Assembly (NCBI GenBank): GCA_034698045.1
Contig: JAQGAU010000899.1
Location: 1 to 22,812, forward strand
Origin: Paramacrobiotus richtersi
Taxonomy: Eukaryota > Tardigrada > Eutardigrada > Parachela > Macrobiotidae
Length of the DNA stretch: 22,812 nt
Reading direction: 5' to 3'
Part shown: positions 8,696-18,569 of the stretch, one piece after another
How the letters are laid out: every line of letters begins with the position of its first letter
Position numbering within the stretch: position 1 is the first letter of the stretch
Position numbers and translations under genes: made by a program
Notes under the pieces: model-generated
Told to the model about the DNA's origin: nothing
Databases searched by the model: none
Seen by the model: the letters and a program-made list of their open reading frames with translations, nothing else

Positions 8696-11413
8696 CTAGT
8701 CAATGTACTCCAGTTGATCCTCCCCGTGACCATAAAGGGCTTTATGGGAATCGAACAAAACGTGCAGTTCATCCAGGTACCGTTGATGAACGACATCTAT
8801 TTCCGCCTGTAATATTTCGCGGAACATGTTAATCAAATTCTACCGGTGTGACGGTGTCCACATCGTAGTCCGTGTTAGAACATTTAAATTTTTTTTAAAT
8901 TCTTAAACAGCTAAATTCTTTCCTTAAATGAGATATGTATTTTTCTGCTGGAAGGCCGTAAAACAGTCTAAATGAAACAAACATTGTACAGAATCCGGGT
9001 CCTCCGTTTTTGTTGCTTCCGTTAATTAGCGCAGTCGCTTATATATACAAGTTTTCCTACTACAAAGCTCTCCGCATTTACTTACGCCACTGTACGTAAA
9101 GCTGCACCTAAATAAGGATACCAGAATCTGATGATATGAAATGAAAATTAGATGTTGTACCTGGGTTGGATTGGAATTCTGTATCGTGGGAATCGGCGCG
9201 CCCACTACCACAGTAATCGGTTTCCGGTGAGGCAGTATACCAAACGTGTAGTTGAACATTCCTCGGCCAGTGAAGAGTACCGGCGCATATCCCGATTTGA
9301 CCTGGAACTGGCGCTGCAGTCGACGAGCTAAAGATCCCGGTGGACTGTTGAAGACCAGCCGGTAAATGTCGTTTTCCCCGAATGCAAAAGTGGGCACAAG
9401 ATGAGCTCTGAAAGCATGCAAGCTTACTGGGTCAACTACACTGCATATTGTGGACTTTGTGATGACTCATACCGGAAGTACTGAGTGTATGATAATTAAC
9501 ACTAATTCCGCTAAACGAGTGAGCAAGCATAATTCATTTAGCGAAACCATAAACAGTATTACTGAAAATGTTTAAAGAACAAAGACGTTATATACGCGTT
9601 AGTATTAAACAGTAAACTCTACTCGTAAAGTTGTCAATAAATAACTGAACAAAGACAAAAGTGGTAATCAGCCACAAGCAACGCGTAGCCCCAACTGTTA
9701 CTGCAAAATCATCGCTCACGCCACTACCAAAGGTCATTTCTGCACGCTATGCAGTCTAATTACCGAACTATAGAGAGATTGGAATCAAAAACATTAAAGC
9801 GTGAAGACATGATTTCAATCAGCAGAATGATGTAATAGTTAGTGAACAGTGGACTTTTGCACGGTTGGCAGTCTGGCAGACCGGTCATCATAACTGCCAA
9901 AAAGTTTTGCGGAAATGTTTCTAAAGGAATTCAAGTCAAACTAAACAGGTTCAGCAGAAGTAGCGTAAAATAATGGCATATAATGCAAAACTGCTTTTTC
10001 AATTTCAAAATCGGAACTGTGAGCACTGTACCGTCAAATTATCGTTTATTAACACTTCCACATCTACATATGTGCAGTAGCACATGTAATAATTAATCAT
10101 GTACCAAGACTCAAGAAAATTAATTATGCTAAAATTACTTGCTAATTTAATTACTAAACCACCCATCAAAACGATACAATTATGTAGTTGGCGCCAGATT
10201 CATAACAGCACTCACCCATGCTGGATGGCCATTTTCACAAACCCTGAAAAAGAAAAAACAGTCTCCTTTGCCGTTTATGAATGGACTGATAACTTTTCTG
10301 AAACTTAGAAAAATCGCCCACATATGTGCTGATGTATCTCAAACATACGCCACCTTTTGGACTTTTAAGCACCAAATTCGTCTTGCCCGGATGCGCATCA
10401 AACACCTCCTTGGCCCCTCCAACCACAATAGCCGCCGCGGTGCCTGGTCCTTGTTTCATCAGATAATCAATGCTTTTTCTACTAACGTCACAAACTCCCA
10501 GTGACATGACGTACTCCCGGTACAAGGGTAGTTGGTGGAGCAGCTTCAGCGACAAGAGATGCAACTTAATTCCAGGGAATACCTTACTGAAATCTAACGC
10601 CTCGGTCACTAACGCACAGTAGATCCCGATGCCCATGATGCCGTGCGGGTGGGCTCCAAAAATGTACTTATTCCGCGGGTCCAGTTCCGCGGTTTTGACC
10701 ATGCGGACAGGGAAATAGTCACGGACGTATTTCCATATCGGGAGCTTCCGCATCCACTAAAAATTTACTTAAATCAGCCGAAAGTTGAAAAGAATTCACA
10801 TTTTCCATATTTTTTTGCGTTTTTTGAAAGAGTTCTTCAGTTTTTGTAGACTGCATAATGCATACCGGTGCTCATATAAAAAATTAGGTGTTAATGAATG
10901 GGCATTCATTTTCACATGAAAGCAATATACGGTAAGTTTGGTTCGTATATCGGTTCGTATATCGTGCACGTTTGATGTATATCAGGTCGCGTTTATTATT
11001 GCCGCATTCAAAACATTTAGAATCAGTTCCTCAGTTCTAAGCAATGTATTTTTTCAACATATACCGTAAAGCGGTCTAAATAATCATGCACTTATAGTAC
11101 TTGTTACAAGTTTACTTTATTTTATAAGGATTTTACTATTAAAAAGAGTGCTACGTACGTACAAAAACGTAAAACTAGAATTTACCTGGTAACGTCGACC
11201 TCCACGGGAACTCTGATCCCAGTCGTAAAAATACCACAGGACGTAGAGAACGGAAATCCAGCCGAGTGGGGTGAAGAGAAGAAGAAACAGGAACGCAGTG
11301 CTGCACATGCCCATAAACAGAAAGATGGATACGTGCAGAAAAACGGCCAGAGTTTGCAGCCGGCGTTCCAAAGGCACAGATAAAGGTGCTAGCTCGATCC
11401 CTAGCAAATGCAT
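8696..11413 (-). CDS. DGAT2: Diacylglycerol/monoacylglycerol O-acyltransferase of the DGAT2 family
   Basis: Five exons join in phase: 11186-11413 (ATG), 10354-10756, 10216-10243, 9161-9407 and 8696-8806 (TAG), giving 338 aa, close to the MOGAT/DGAT2 range. The enzyme transfers a fatty acyl group from acyl-CoA to diacylglycerol (or monoacylglycerol) at the ER and lipid droplets, making triacylglycerol. The N-terminal ERRLQTLAVFLHV is followed by a hydrophobic hairpin (about residues 25-68), then YFYDWDQSSRGGRR, VRDYFPV, YIFGAHPHGIMGIG (catalytic HPHG at 112-115), FPGI, VCDVSRKSIDYL, IVVGGAKEVFDAHPG, HLVPTFAFGEN, NSPPGS, TGRGMFNYTFGILPHRKPIT and a final HQRYLDELHVLFDSHKALYG. The start chosen lies just before the conserved N-terminal block. 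A GTAAGT donor at 11635 and a CAG acceptor at 11424 suggest a non-coding first exon above 11636. DGAT2 and MOGAT cannot be told apart with certainty here. Confidence 0.88.
10216..10243 (-). other. 28-nt DGAT2 microexon
   Basis: This short exon encodes GFVKMAIQHG at the join, sitting between TTTTTCAG and GTGAGT. It enters at phase 1 and leaves at phase 2. It restores the family motif KGFVKLALxHGA between the 10354-10756 and 9161-9407 exons; without it that conserved block is missing. Confidence 0.8.
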
Positions 11414-11746
11414 GGTTGCTGTCCTGTTTATCAACAAAAACGGAAATCCTTGGCAAAGGAGTTGTATTATAATTAAAAAAACGGACAGCAAAGCACCAAG
11501 TGAATTCTGTATAATGTGCTAATGTCTGGATAATTTTAGCACATGAGCCGTTTGCTAGCAAAGATGTGTCAAAAGATGAGGAGTGACTGCGATTGCCGGA
11601 CATTACCGTTCACATCAGTAGATTGAGTAACTTACCCACAGTAAAACAAACGTCGACCACATCTCGTTGCAGAGTCTCGATCAAAGGTCAATAGTCAATG
11701 CGAATGCGACGTCGATTGTATCGATACGTAATGTTGATTGTGACTA

Positions 11747-12155
11747 ACAAGGGAACCGTACGAGCTGTCAAATTCCGATCTGGTTCGCTTAATTACAGTA
11801 ATTAGAGCTTAGTACCACAATAATTAAAAAATATAGTTCAACTGCCCTCGAGATCGAGGAGACGGGGTAAAGGGAAAAGTAAGGAGAAGGGATTATGCCG
11901 CCGTTGCAACCGCCTCGTGCGCTGCCGTAGGCTACTATACTAGCTTTAATGCCTTTATTTTATTGCTATTAAAACTGGTCACGGCAAACCGCTACAGTGC
12001 ATTGCTGCAGCGCATCATGCTATTCCTTTTTATTCCCCGTCTCCCCGAACTCGAGGGCAGACAAATTATTTTTTTAAATTATCTTAGTACCGAGCTCTAA
12101 TTACTGTAATTAAGCCATGCAGAGCGGAATTTGACAGCTCGTGTGGGTCCCTTGT
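11747..12155. mobile_element. 409-bp inverted-repeat (foldback/MITE-like) element
   Basis: The ends are long imperfect inverted repeats of about 130 bp. The left arm starts ACAAGGGAACCGTACGAGCT and the right arm, read in reverse complement, ACAAGGGACCCACACGAGCT. Both continue through GTCAAATTCCG, GCTTAATTACAGTAATTAGA, CTGCCCTCGAG and GGAGACGGGG. Weaker complementarity continues inward toward the centre near 11940. There is no transposase frame. No convincing target-site duplication is visible beyond a possible TA-type end, so the superfamily is unknown. It lies between the DGAT2 5' end and the zinc-finger gene 3' end. Confidence 0.7.
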
Positions 12156-13051
12156 AAGCGAGTTAACAAATAACTTCAAGTGCGATTCTTGGACGTAGCA
12201 ATTCATGCAAGCATTCTGGAAAATGGGAAGTAATTAAATTAAACCTGGAGTCAATGGAAAGTAGACAAATAGCCAATATCCGTGCTAGATTCTCTGCATA
12301 ATTGGTGAGTTATCGGAAGACGAAATAAAGAATCGAAATACATGTTTGCGCTGAAAATCATATACATGCATCTGTATATTATGTATAAATAAGCACAAGT
12401 TATGCTACAGCGGCATGCAATATACGAACAATTCTGACTTCCGGCTGTCTTTCTGGCCGGTTACAAAATGAATTATGTTGTCCTTTAAAAAAATGAGATG
12501 CGGTCTGAATATTAATACAGATAATGTTTAGCCTAGTAATCTTGGTTATATTACCATTTGTTGCTTCGCGCCGAATAATCGACATTTTCTGTGCTCTGAT
12601 CCCATCATTAACGTTTAGACACCTGACATTTGTATTCTTTTTTGTGTTTTACTTGCAACTGCAAGCCGGTATTTCTTATACCTTTACACCGTGGCAGCAT
12701 CTCACGGTTCGCTCGTGGCCGGCATTTTGCATTAAAATTGACTAAATGCATTGATTATAGTTTTTATACTAGGATTTCGAGTTCAGTCTAAGCAGAATCA
12801 CACCACAGCGGCTTTTTACGTATTCTTCTTTGGCGGTTTTAGCTCAATATCAGAACGATACGTCCCCTATTGGCTATTGCACATATGTGCAGAATCATGC
12901 CAACCAAACACTATCGAGAAAGTGAGATATCCGATAAGGAAAAATGCGGAATTAAATGAAAATATGAAACGGCACTTCCAGCGAGATGAACAGCACAATA
13001 CTGTGTATCAAAGTAGATCAGAGAAGCTATTCCCCAAAGAAAAAAAACAGG
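12156..13051. other. Intergenic and 3' flank of the zinc-finger gene, no gene seen
   Basis: No splice-supported coding sequence was found. A short open frame at 12524-12745 is hydrophobic but has no family features. From about 12690 to 13051 the sequence is the 3' flank of the zinc-finger gene and is shared with 5760-6055. Confidence 0.4.
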
Positions 13052-15161
13052 TTAGCAACTATTCCACAGCTCTTCATGGTCCGTTGTGATGTGCCAGACT
13101 GTGAAGTCACGTACGTGATAATACTTCTCGCATTTCTGCAAAAAGACAAACGTTGCCAATTTCAAACAACCGCTACGCGGCATATCGTACCGGAATAGGA
13201 CAATAGTATGTCTCCAGGTACTTTGGCGCAGTTTCCGGAGTGCCTTCATCGGTCTGGACCGTGTTAGTAACCGCCTCTCCCACAGTCGCTCCTTCAATCT
13301 GGCTGACCAGAGCCGCGCGTTTCTGTTAAAACCACACGCAAGACTTGTACGAGTATTACGTGAAAACATTCAAAATGTGCTGCTCAGTCCCACACGAACC
13401 TGTTCTGCTTCGTCTGTGTAATGTTTGCCCAAAAGGTCCGGATGCACAGCGTTGACATGGGCCTCCAGTTGGTGGCAGACAGCGACAAGCTTAACTGGGC
13501 ATTCCTACAAACAGAGAGACAAGTGGCTATCAGATCCGCTAAAACAATCTGCACTGCTCATAACCGGAAGCGCGTATACTTGTGGGTACAAAGGACAAGC
13601 GTGGTAGAATTCGGTCTGTGATCCAAGCTGACGGCTATGCTGAATAGACATGTGGGCCTTCACCATACCGCAACTTTCGAATCCTTCACTGTGACATGGG
13701 CTAATATTGCACAGGTAGCGCAACTGACGATTCTACAACAAGTAACATATGTCCGTGGATCGTATGCATTAAAAGACAAATTTTATTTATCCGTTAATTC
13801 GTTTCTCATGAATACCAGAATAACTGTTCGGATGATGACTTCTTCGGGGATCAACTGGCTCGGAAACGGGCGAGTAGGATCGGTAGTCCATAACGGGAAT
13901 TCAGCACGTCGTCCGCGTCGGATGATAAAATTGTTGTACTTCTACAACGCCGCAAACATAGCACAACCGAGTTACGTCTTGAATTAATTTTCTGCTGACT
14001 GCTTCCAAATACTGGCAGAATCATTTTTCTAACGCTCTGACCGCCACAGGAAATATTAACCGTACAAATAGAAAGCCCGATTTTTCATAATAAAAAAAAA
14101 ACAGTACATAACCAATATGTGCATTTATTTTGGTAGTTGACGCGAGAATTGCATTGTCAGACGCAGAGCTGTACGAATCTGAAGACATAAGTATGTTTTG
14201 GCTCACCAGGACTTTTTCTTTGTTGTCTCCACCCATCCCGCACAAGGCACGCGTCATTTTTTCGTAGTATTCTTCGTGCTTCTCTGCAACGTGATGAGGC
14301 ATGATGTCATCATAAGGATCATATCGGACTGTCCCACAGGATTTCATCTTTCCGGTATGCTTTTCTTTATTGAACCATGGCGGACAGGGACATGCGAGAT
14401 TCATTTGTACATTCTTCAGATGATGCTTCGTTTGCAAGTGGGCCTTCAAGAACCGTGTCCCAGCACCGCGGAATGCCTTGCACGCGTCGTCTGTCTCAAA
14501 TGGGCACACCAGCGGATCCAGCATGCACTATCCCCCAAACAGATCGACACACTTTCAACAGAATTTTCATGGAGACTTTGGACGTTCAAACTTACCCCAG
14601 TTTTTCCCATAATCAGCACATGGTCAGCATGCTTTGTTCGTCGTATGACAATGTTGTCTGCTATGCTTAAGGCGTGCTCGACCACATTAGTTGTGTCCGG
14701 CCGTAGCAACGCGGAGCAAAAAGCCACCTGAAAATATAAAATACATACAAAAGTTACAAAACCTGAAAATATCAGTAACAATTGTGATTCGGATCAGCGA
14801 CTTCCTTCGAGATCACAGTCTACCTAAGAGAAAACAGCTACAACTCCAAAGCATGGGAGGCTCTGGGAGCTGCCAAAATTGAAATTTCGATAATACCACA
14901 GCGTACTGATATCAGAAATATTTTATCAAGCACCAACCACAAGCTCACACGGTGGTTTCTCTCGCTAACTACCTGTGGCTCCAGCTTTTCTATGGCCTCG
15001 GAAATGCCGCGATGCTTGTCGCTTATGCGCATTTTCTTGGGGTCGCTTTCCGTCGGTGATGAGGAAGTGCTGGAACCAGAACTGCTAGCGTGCGACCGGG
15101 GGACCGATCTGTCTCTCTGCAGTCGCCTTTCCTTTCCTCCGTCATTCCCATCTTCGTCCAT
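13052..15161 (-). CDS. Unrecognised protein with five atypical Cys2His2 zinc fingers
   Basis: Seven exons: 14973-15161 (ATG), 14596-14727, 14207-14527, 13580-13732, 13400-13504, 13191-13322 and 13052-13135 (TAA), giving 371 aa. Every exon is a multiple of three, so all six introns are phase 0. Residues 1-63 are basic then Ser-rich and likely disordered. Residues 64-107 look helical (VVEHALSIADNIVIRR). Five finger-like units follow: C115/C123/H137/H142; C153 or C155 with C171/H186/H191; C222/C227/H241/H246; C260/C267/H281/H286; C341/C346/H359/H364. The common pattern is C-x(4-7)-C-x(12-13)-H-x4-H, longer than the classical C-x2-C-x12-H-x3-H. CPCP...H-x4-H recalls SIAH-type fingers, but no RING or SIAH beta domain is present. 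A nucleic-acid or protein-binding role is a guess. The 3' end has a degenerate copy at 5905-6191. Confidence 0.7.
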
Positions 15162-15773
15162 ACTGGAAAAAGTTTTGCACTATCCTAAGTGTACACTCTC
15201 AGCACAAAGACGGCTTATTGATATTTCATTCGGTTTTTCGTGTTCAACAAACTGGAACTGCGTTCCATTCACAAATTATTACGAAAGAGGAAAGCAGTAA
15301 AAGTAATCATACTGTGCTTCAGATTCGATAGATTATTCTGTCATCTGCTCTATATTCTACCATAGTGAATGCCTCTCCAGAGGGGCAGTCTCATATTTTC
15401 TGCCCAGCTTGGCGCTTACCTCTGGCTCTGCATATAAGTATATATAACCTTTATTGCTGTTCAGATCTTCTCGATGCCGTATTTATGGGTAAAAAAACAA
15501 AACCCCGAGGGGAAAAAATAAAAAAAGCCACATAAATTGATCTTTTAACGGCGTTTATGCAACAACAAGGTACCGTCACCGCTTGCTCACCCCAGAATTC
15601 GACAACACAAAGGCATTTGTTTCTCGGTATTTTGTAAAGGAATACTATACAATAACAATAAATACCAATAATGCTACCAAAACCCACACCCTACGGAATG
15701 CAGTGCACTGCAATGCGCTGCAATCCTGTCTACATCATAAAACATACAAATCATTATTATGAAGTAGCGTCGG
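15162..15773. promoter_or_regulatory. Divergent intergenic region between the zinc-finger gene (-) and the orphan gene (+)
   Basis: The stretch is AT-rich and holds no convincing exon. A TATA-like run (ATATAAGTATATATAA) sits near 15430-15447. Because the flanking genes diverge, promoters for both are expected here; the role is inferred from position. Confidence 0.35.
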
Positions 15774-15780
15774 GCTTGGT

Positions 15781-15841
15781 CATAGTACAACTGAAGTTAT
15801 AGTTCAAGAGATGCCCTGTCTCTTGATTCAGCTGTACTATG
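15781..15841. repeat. 61-bp hairpin flanked by 7-bp direct repeats (GCTTGGT)
   Basis: The left arm CATAGTACAACTGAA (15781-15795) pairs with TTCAGCTGTACTATG (15827-15841), 14 of 15 positions. Inside it, TCAAGAGA (15804-15811) pairs perfectly with TCTCTTGA (15819-15826) around a 7-nt loop, with an 8-nt bulge on the left side. GCTTGGT occurs immediately before (15774-15780) and immediately after (15842-15848), as a target-site duplication would. Confidence 0.7.
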
Positions 15842-17967
15842 GCTTGGTCCGGTTTCGAATCGATGACAGGGAAGAACGAGTCGAAGAAAGAGCATGAGAC
15901 ACCAGATAGACAGTCGCACAATCTAACTGTACAAACCAAGAGCAGAGTGAGTGTACGGAAACGTAAAGAAGAGTCATGGCAAGAGGCCGAATCACCACGC
16001 GAGAGAAGTTAGCCTATAACACGTGCTTTATCATGCCATTTAGCTACGTAGTATGTGGTGGTCATTAAACGTGCAGCGTCAAGATTAGGAAAAATGGTAC
16101 AGATCTGGTAAAATGTTTTGACTTCCATGCAAACTTTAAAATTTAACAAAACTAACCGAACAGATCGTTTTCTAATAGTAAAAGAACACTTCCCTCAAGT
16201 TTTCAAAAAGTATGAAAAAATTGATCCAGTTCATATTTCTTTTAATTATTACGCAAAGAAAAGTGTTTCACTGAACAAACAAGTTATTTGGGCTTGGAGT
16301 TTTCCAGGACTTTTCAGATTTTTTATTAAAAACAACGTAACTACAACAAACAGCAATTTTTGACATCTGTTTACAAATATCGGCAGATGTAACATAGACT
16401 TGTGCCATACTCCACTAGGTCGGAGCCGTGAAGCAGGTTGTTACGTGAATGGCGGTTGTTACTGCCCGGATTGCATCATCGCGGGCGTAAGCACAACAAT
16501 TAATAGTTTTCTGGTTTCTGTTTTGTGGCATCCATAAAATGTTCTTTGCAAGATTCGAGGATTCAATGAGTTGAAACCTTCATATTTTGATCTGTTGGAA
16601 CTAGCTAAATTGTCGGCAGGATTATGTCGAGGGTTAGTTCCGCTTTCTTTATAAACTGCGTACATATTGCACAAGATCATGTTTTCGAACGTTTCTCAAT
16701 TCTCAGGAACAGCAGTCAACTGGGAAGTCGTTTCAGAATGCAGGAACACCGATACCTTTGCCCAAGTATACAATCTCATCCCCACAAGAAGCATTGGTTC
16801 ATCTTCCGCGTATGAAGAAAAGCTGCCGCGAACTGGCCACGTCATCATATTTCACTAACTACCTTCCAAAACTGGCCCAGCACCGCGAGTCTCATGACAG
16901 ACGCACGACAGCCCGCGGAATCCTTTCTGTGGAACCGGAGTTCCACTGCAACCGGTCGCGCGGTAAGCGATATTTTATTTATTAAGTAAGCGACTGGCTA
17001 CTATATCGAGATAACATTGGGTTGGTAGTTATAGCTTGTCATGTCACCAAGAATTTTCGTGCAGAAATCTTTTTATAGTGTTTTGCTACAGCGAATAGGA
17101 AATCAGTTTGCCTGTCATTTCACCTAGCTTGCACACAAAAAATTGCGGCATGTCTGTTATTTCTCTGATTACTGATGTATTAAGGGTGGGTTCCTGCACA
17201 AATTAACGTTGACTTCTACGGCGATCTTTGCATTGGGTTTTACTGGTAAGGAAGTGGGAACAGTAGTAACGCACGACTTTTGTAGCAAAGTATGAATTTA
17301 TTCTGTATTCTCATCGGCAATGCTCCATTCGATCACTGACGGTGATTTACTTATATGTTGTAGGGAAGGCCGACCTAGCGGTCACGGTGTCAGCCTATGG
17401 CGATCAGCAAGAACGCGATCCCTTTCCAGCTTGGATCCACGAATCCAAGGGTGGGTGCATCGCGAACACAACTGGGCTCGCGATAGATAACACGGAGTTT
17501 CGCAAGCGGACTGGCGAACAGTTATTTCTGCGCATGCAGGACCGCCGTATATATGAAGAAATGGTCAACTTTGAATGGCAAGTTTTAGTCGGTTCGTCAT
17601 GCACCGGAGTTGTCTACTGCCCTTGGGAGTATCACCTATCGACAAAAACTGTTTTTTGGCTTTACGTCCACAAGAGACAGATCAAAAGGGAACGTGTAGT
17701 GCAGGATGTTTATCTGAGAAAGTACTGGTCAGTAAAAGTGGAGGACAAAGATTTTCACTCGCTCATGGCCTATTTTCACTCGAAAGTCGAACATCATGGA
17801 GGGGCTGCGTCAGTTGGACCAAAAACCGCTGCAAGAGATTTAATCACCTGAACTATTTTAACGAAAGAAAGAGTGATGACCAGATTTCGACCGATGAGAG
17901 TGACGCAGATGACTTAGACTACGTAGGCCCAGAAACCGACCCGAGAGACGACAACTGCTTCCGTTAA
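15839..17967 (+). CDS. Unrecognised five-exon gene, about 323 aa, acidic C-terminus
   Basis: Five exons join in phase: 15839-15962 (ATG), 16419-16486, 16737-16962, 17364-17785 and 17836-17967 (TAA). Exon 1 is hydrophilic and basic (SVRKR at its end). Exon 2 has a dense Cys cluster, CYVNGGCYCPDC, which could bind zinc. Exon 3 holds ALVHLPRMKKSCREL and SYFTNYLPKLAQHR. Exon 4, the longest, holds AWIHESKGGCIANTTGL, EQLFLRMQDRRIYEEMVNFE and DKDFHSLMAYFHSK. The last exon is an acidic tail (STDESDADDLDYVGPE). Support comes from consistent phases over four introns and from AATAAA at 17974-17979, seven bases after the stop. Exons 3-5 are the most convincing; exons 1 and 2 are weaker. The 17786-17835 intron is only 50 bp; without it the frame stops at 17851. 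I recognise no family, and a membrane segment is not evident. Confidence 0.5.
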
Positions 17968-17973
17968 TTGACT

Positions 17974-17979
17974 AATAAA
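17974..17979 (+). terminator. AATAAA poly(A) signal
   Basis: A canonical hexamer lies just after the stop codon of the 15839-17967 gene and supports its 3' end. The following bases are T-rich. Confidence 0.55.
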
Positions 17980-18569
17980 CGCTGACTTTCTACAGATGGC
18001 TACCGGACGATACTGTTTGTTATCCACTGACTTGCTGGTTTATTGCGACCTTTGAAATTTTTAATTGCGTGGCATACCGATACCGGCTCATTACCGATAA
18101 ATGGATCACACATCTTCGTGATGTTTTTTTGATTTTCAAGGATGGATAGAGAAACAAATTTTGTATTTGTACGAATCTATGCTCTTGTTTTGTTGTTGGT
18201 TGAAAAAATTCGTATCAGCGGTTTTTCGTAGTCTCATGTGCTCATATCATAATTATTGTTAACTGGAACTGAAATCGTGTATTTTTTGGTTGAACGGAAT
18301 CTTTTGTAAGAAAAGCAGTACATTACACTTCTGGACAAGTCCGCTTAAGGGAAAAGTCGAGCTTTCACCGTCCCACTCAGTTTCATTTCACACATATCCC
18401 CCACAAAAACAAGATCATCACAAAACGGGCAAAATTGCCGAAGATACGATGGAAAACAATCGCAAAACTAATTACAAACCAGAAAACTTTCCATACTGCA
18501 AGGCGCAGTTATACGATTACCCAAACGTAAAACGTTCTAAAAATTGTGAAAATAAAAGTGCATGCGAAT
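17980..18569. other. Convergent intergenic region, no gene seen
   Basis: This lies between the 3' ends of the orphan gene (+) and the TUT1-like gene (-). An open plus-strand frame at 18290-18730 runs into the antisense of the TUT1-like last exon and has no recognisable motif, so I do not call it. Confidence 0.4.

Noticed and set aside
12524-12745. Short hydrophobic plus-strand open frame
   Set aside because: There is no family motif, splice partner or conserved context, and the sequence is AT-rich intergenic DNA.
14590-14610. P-loop-like VLIMGKTG in the zinc-finger gene
   Set aside because: The next exon continues CMLDP, so there is no GKS/T completion and no Walker B; it is not an NTPase.
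14198-14731. Plus-strand open frame of about 177 codons
   Set aside because: It is antisense to zinc-finger exons 14207-14527 and 14596-14727, whose minus-strand reading has coherent fingers and splice phases.
15757-15939. Minus-strand open frame opposite exon 1 of the orphan gene
   Set aside because: It contains the palindromic hairpin, has no phase-compatible upstream exon that I could find, and competes with a plus-strand model supported by splice phases.
16118-16363. Plus-strand open frame with Lys/Phe/Asn-rich translation
   Set aside because: AT-driven composition; it lies inside the proposed intron 15963-16418 of the orphan gene and shows no motif.
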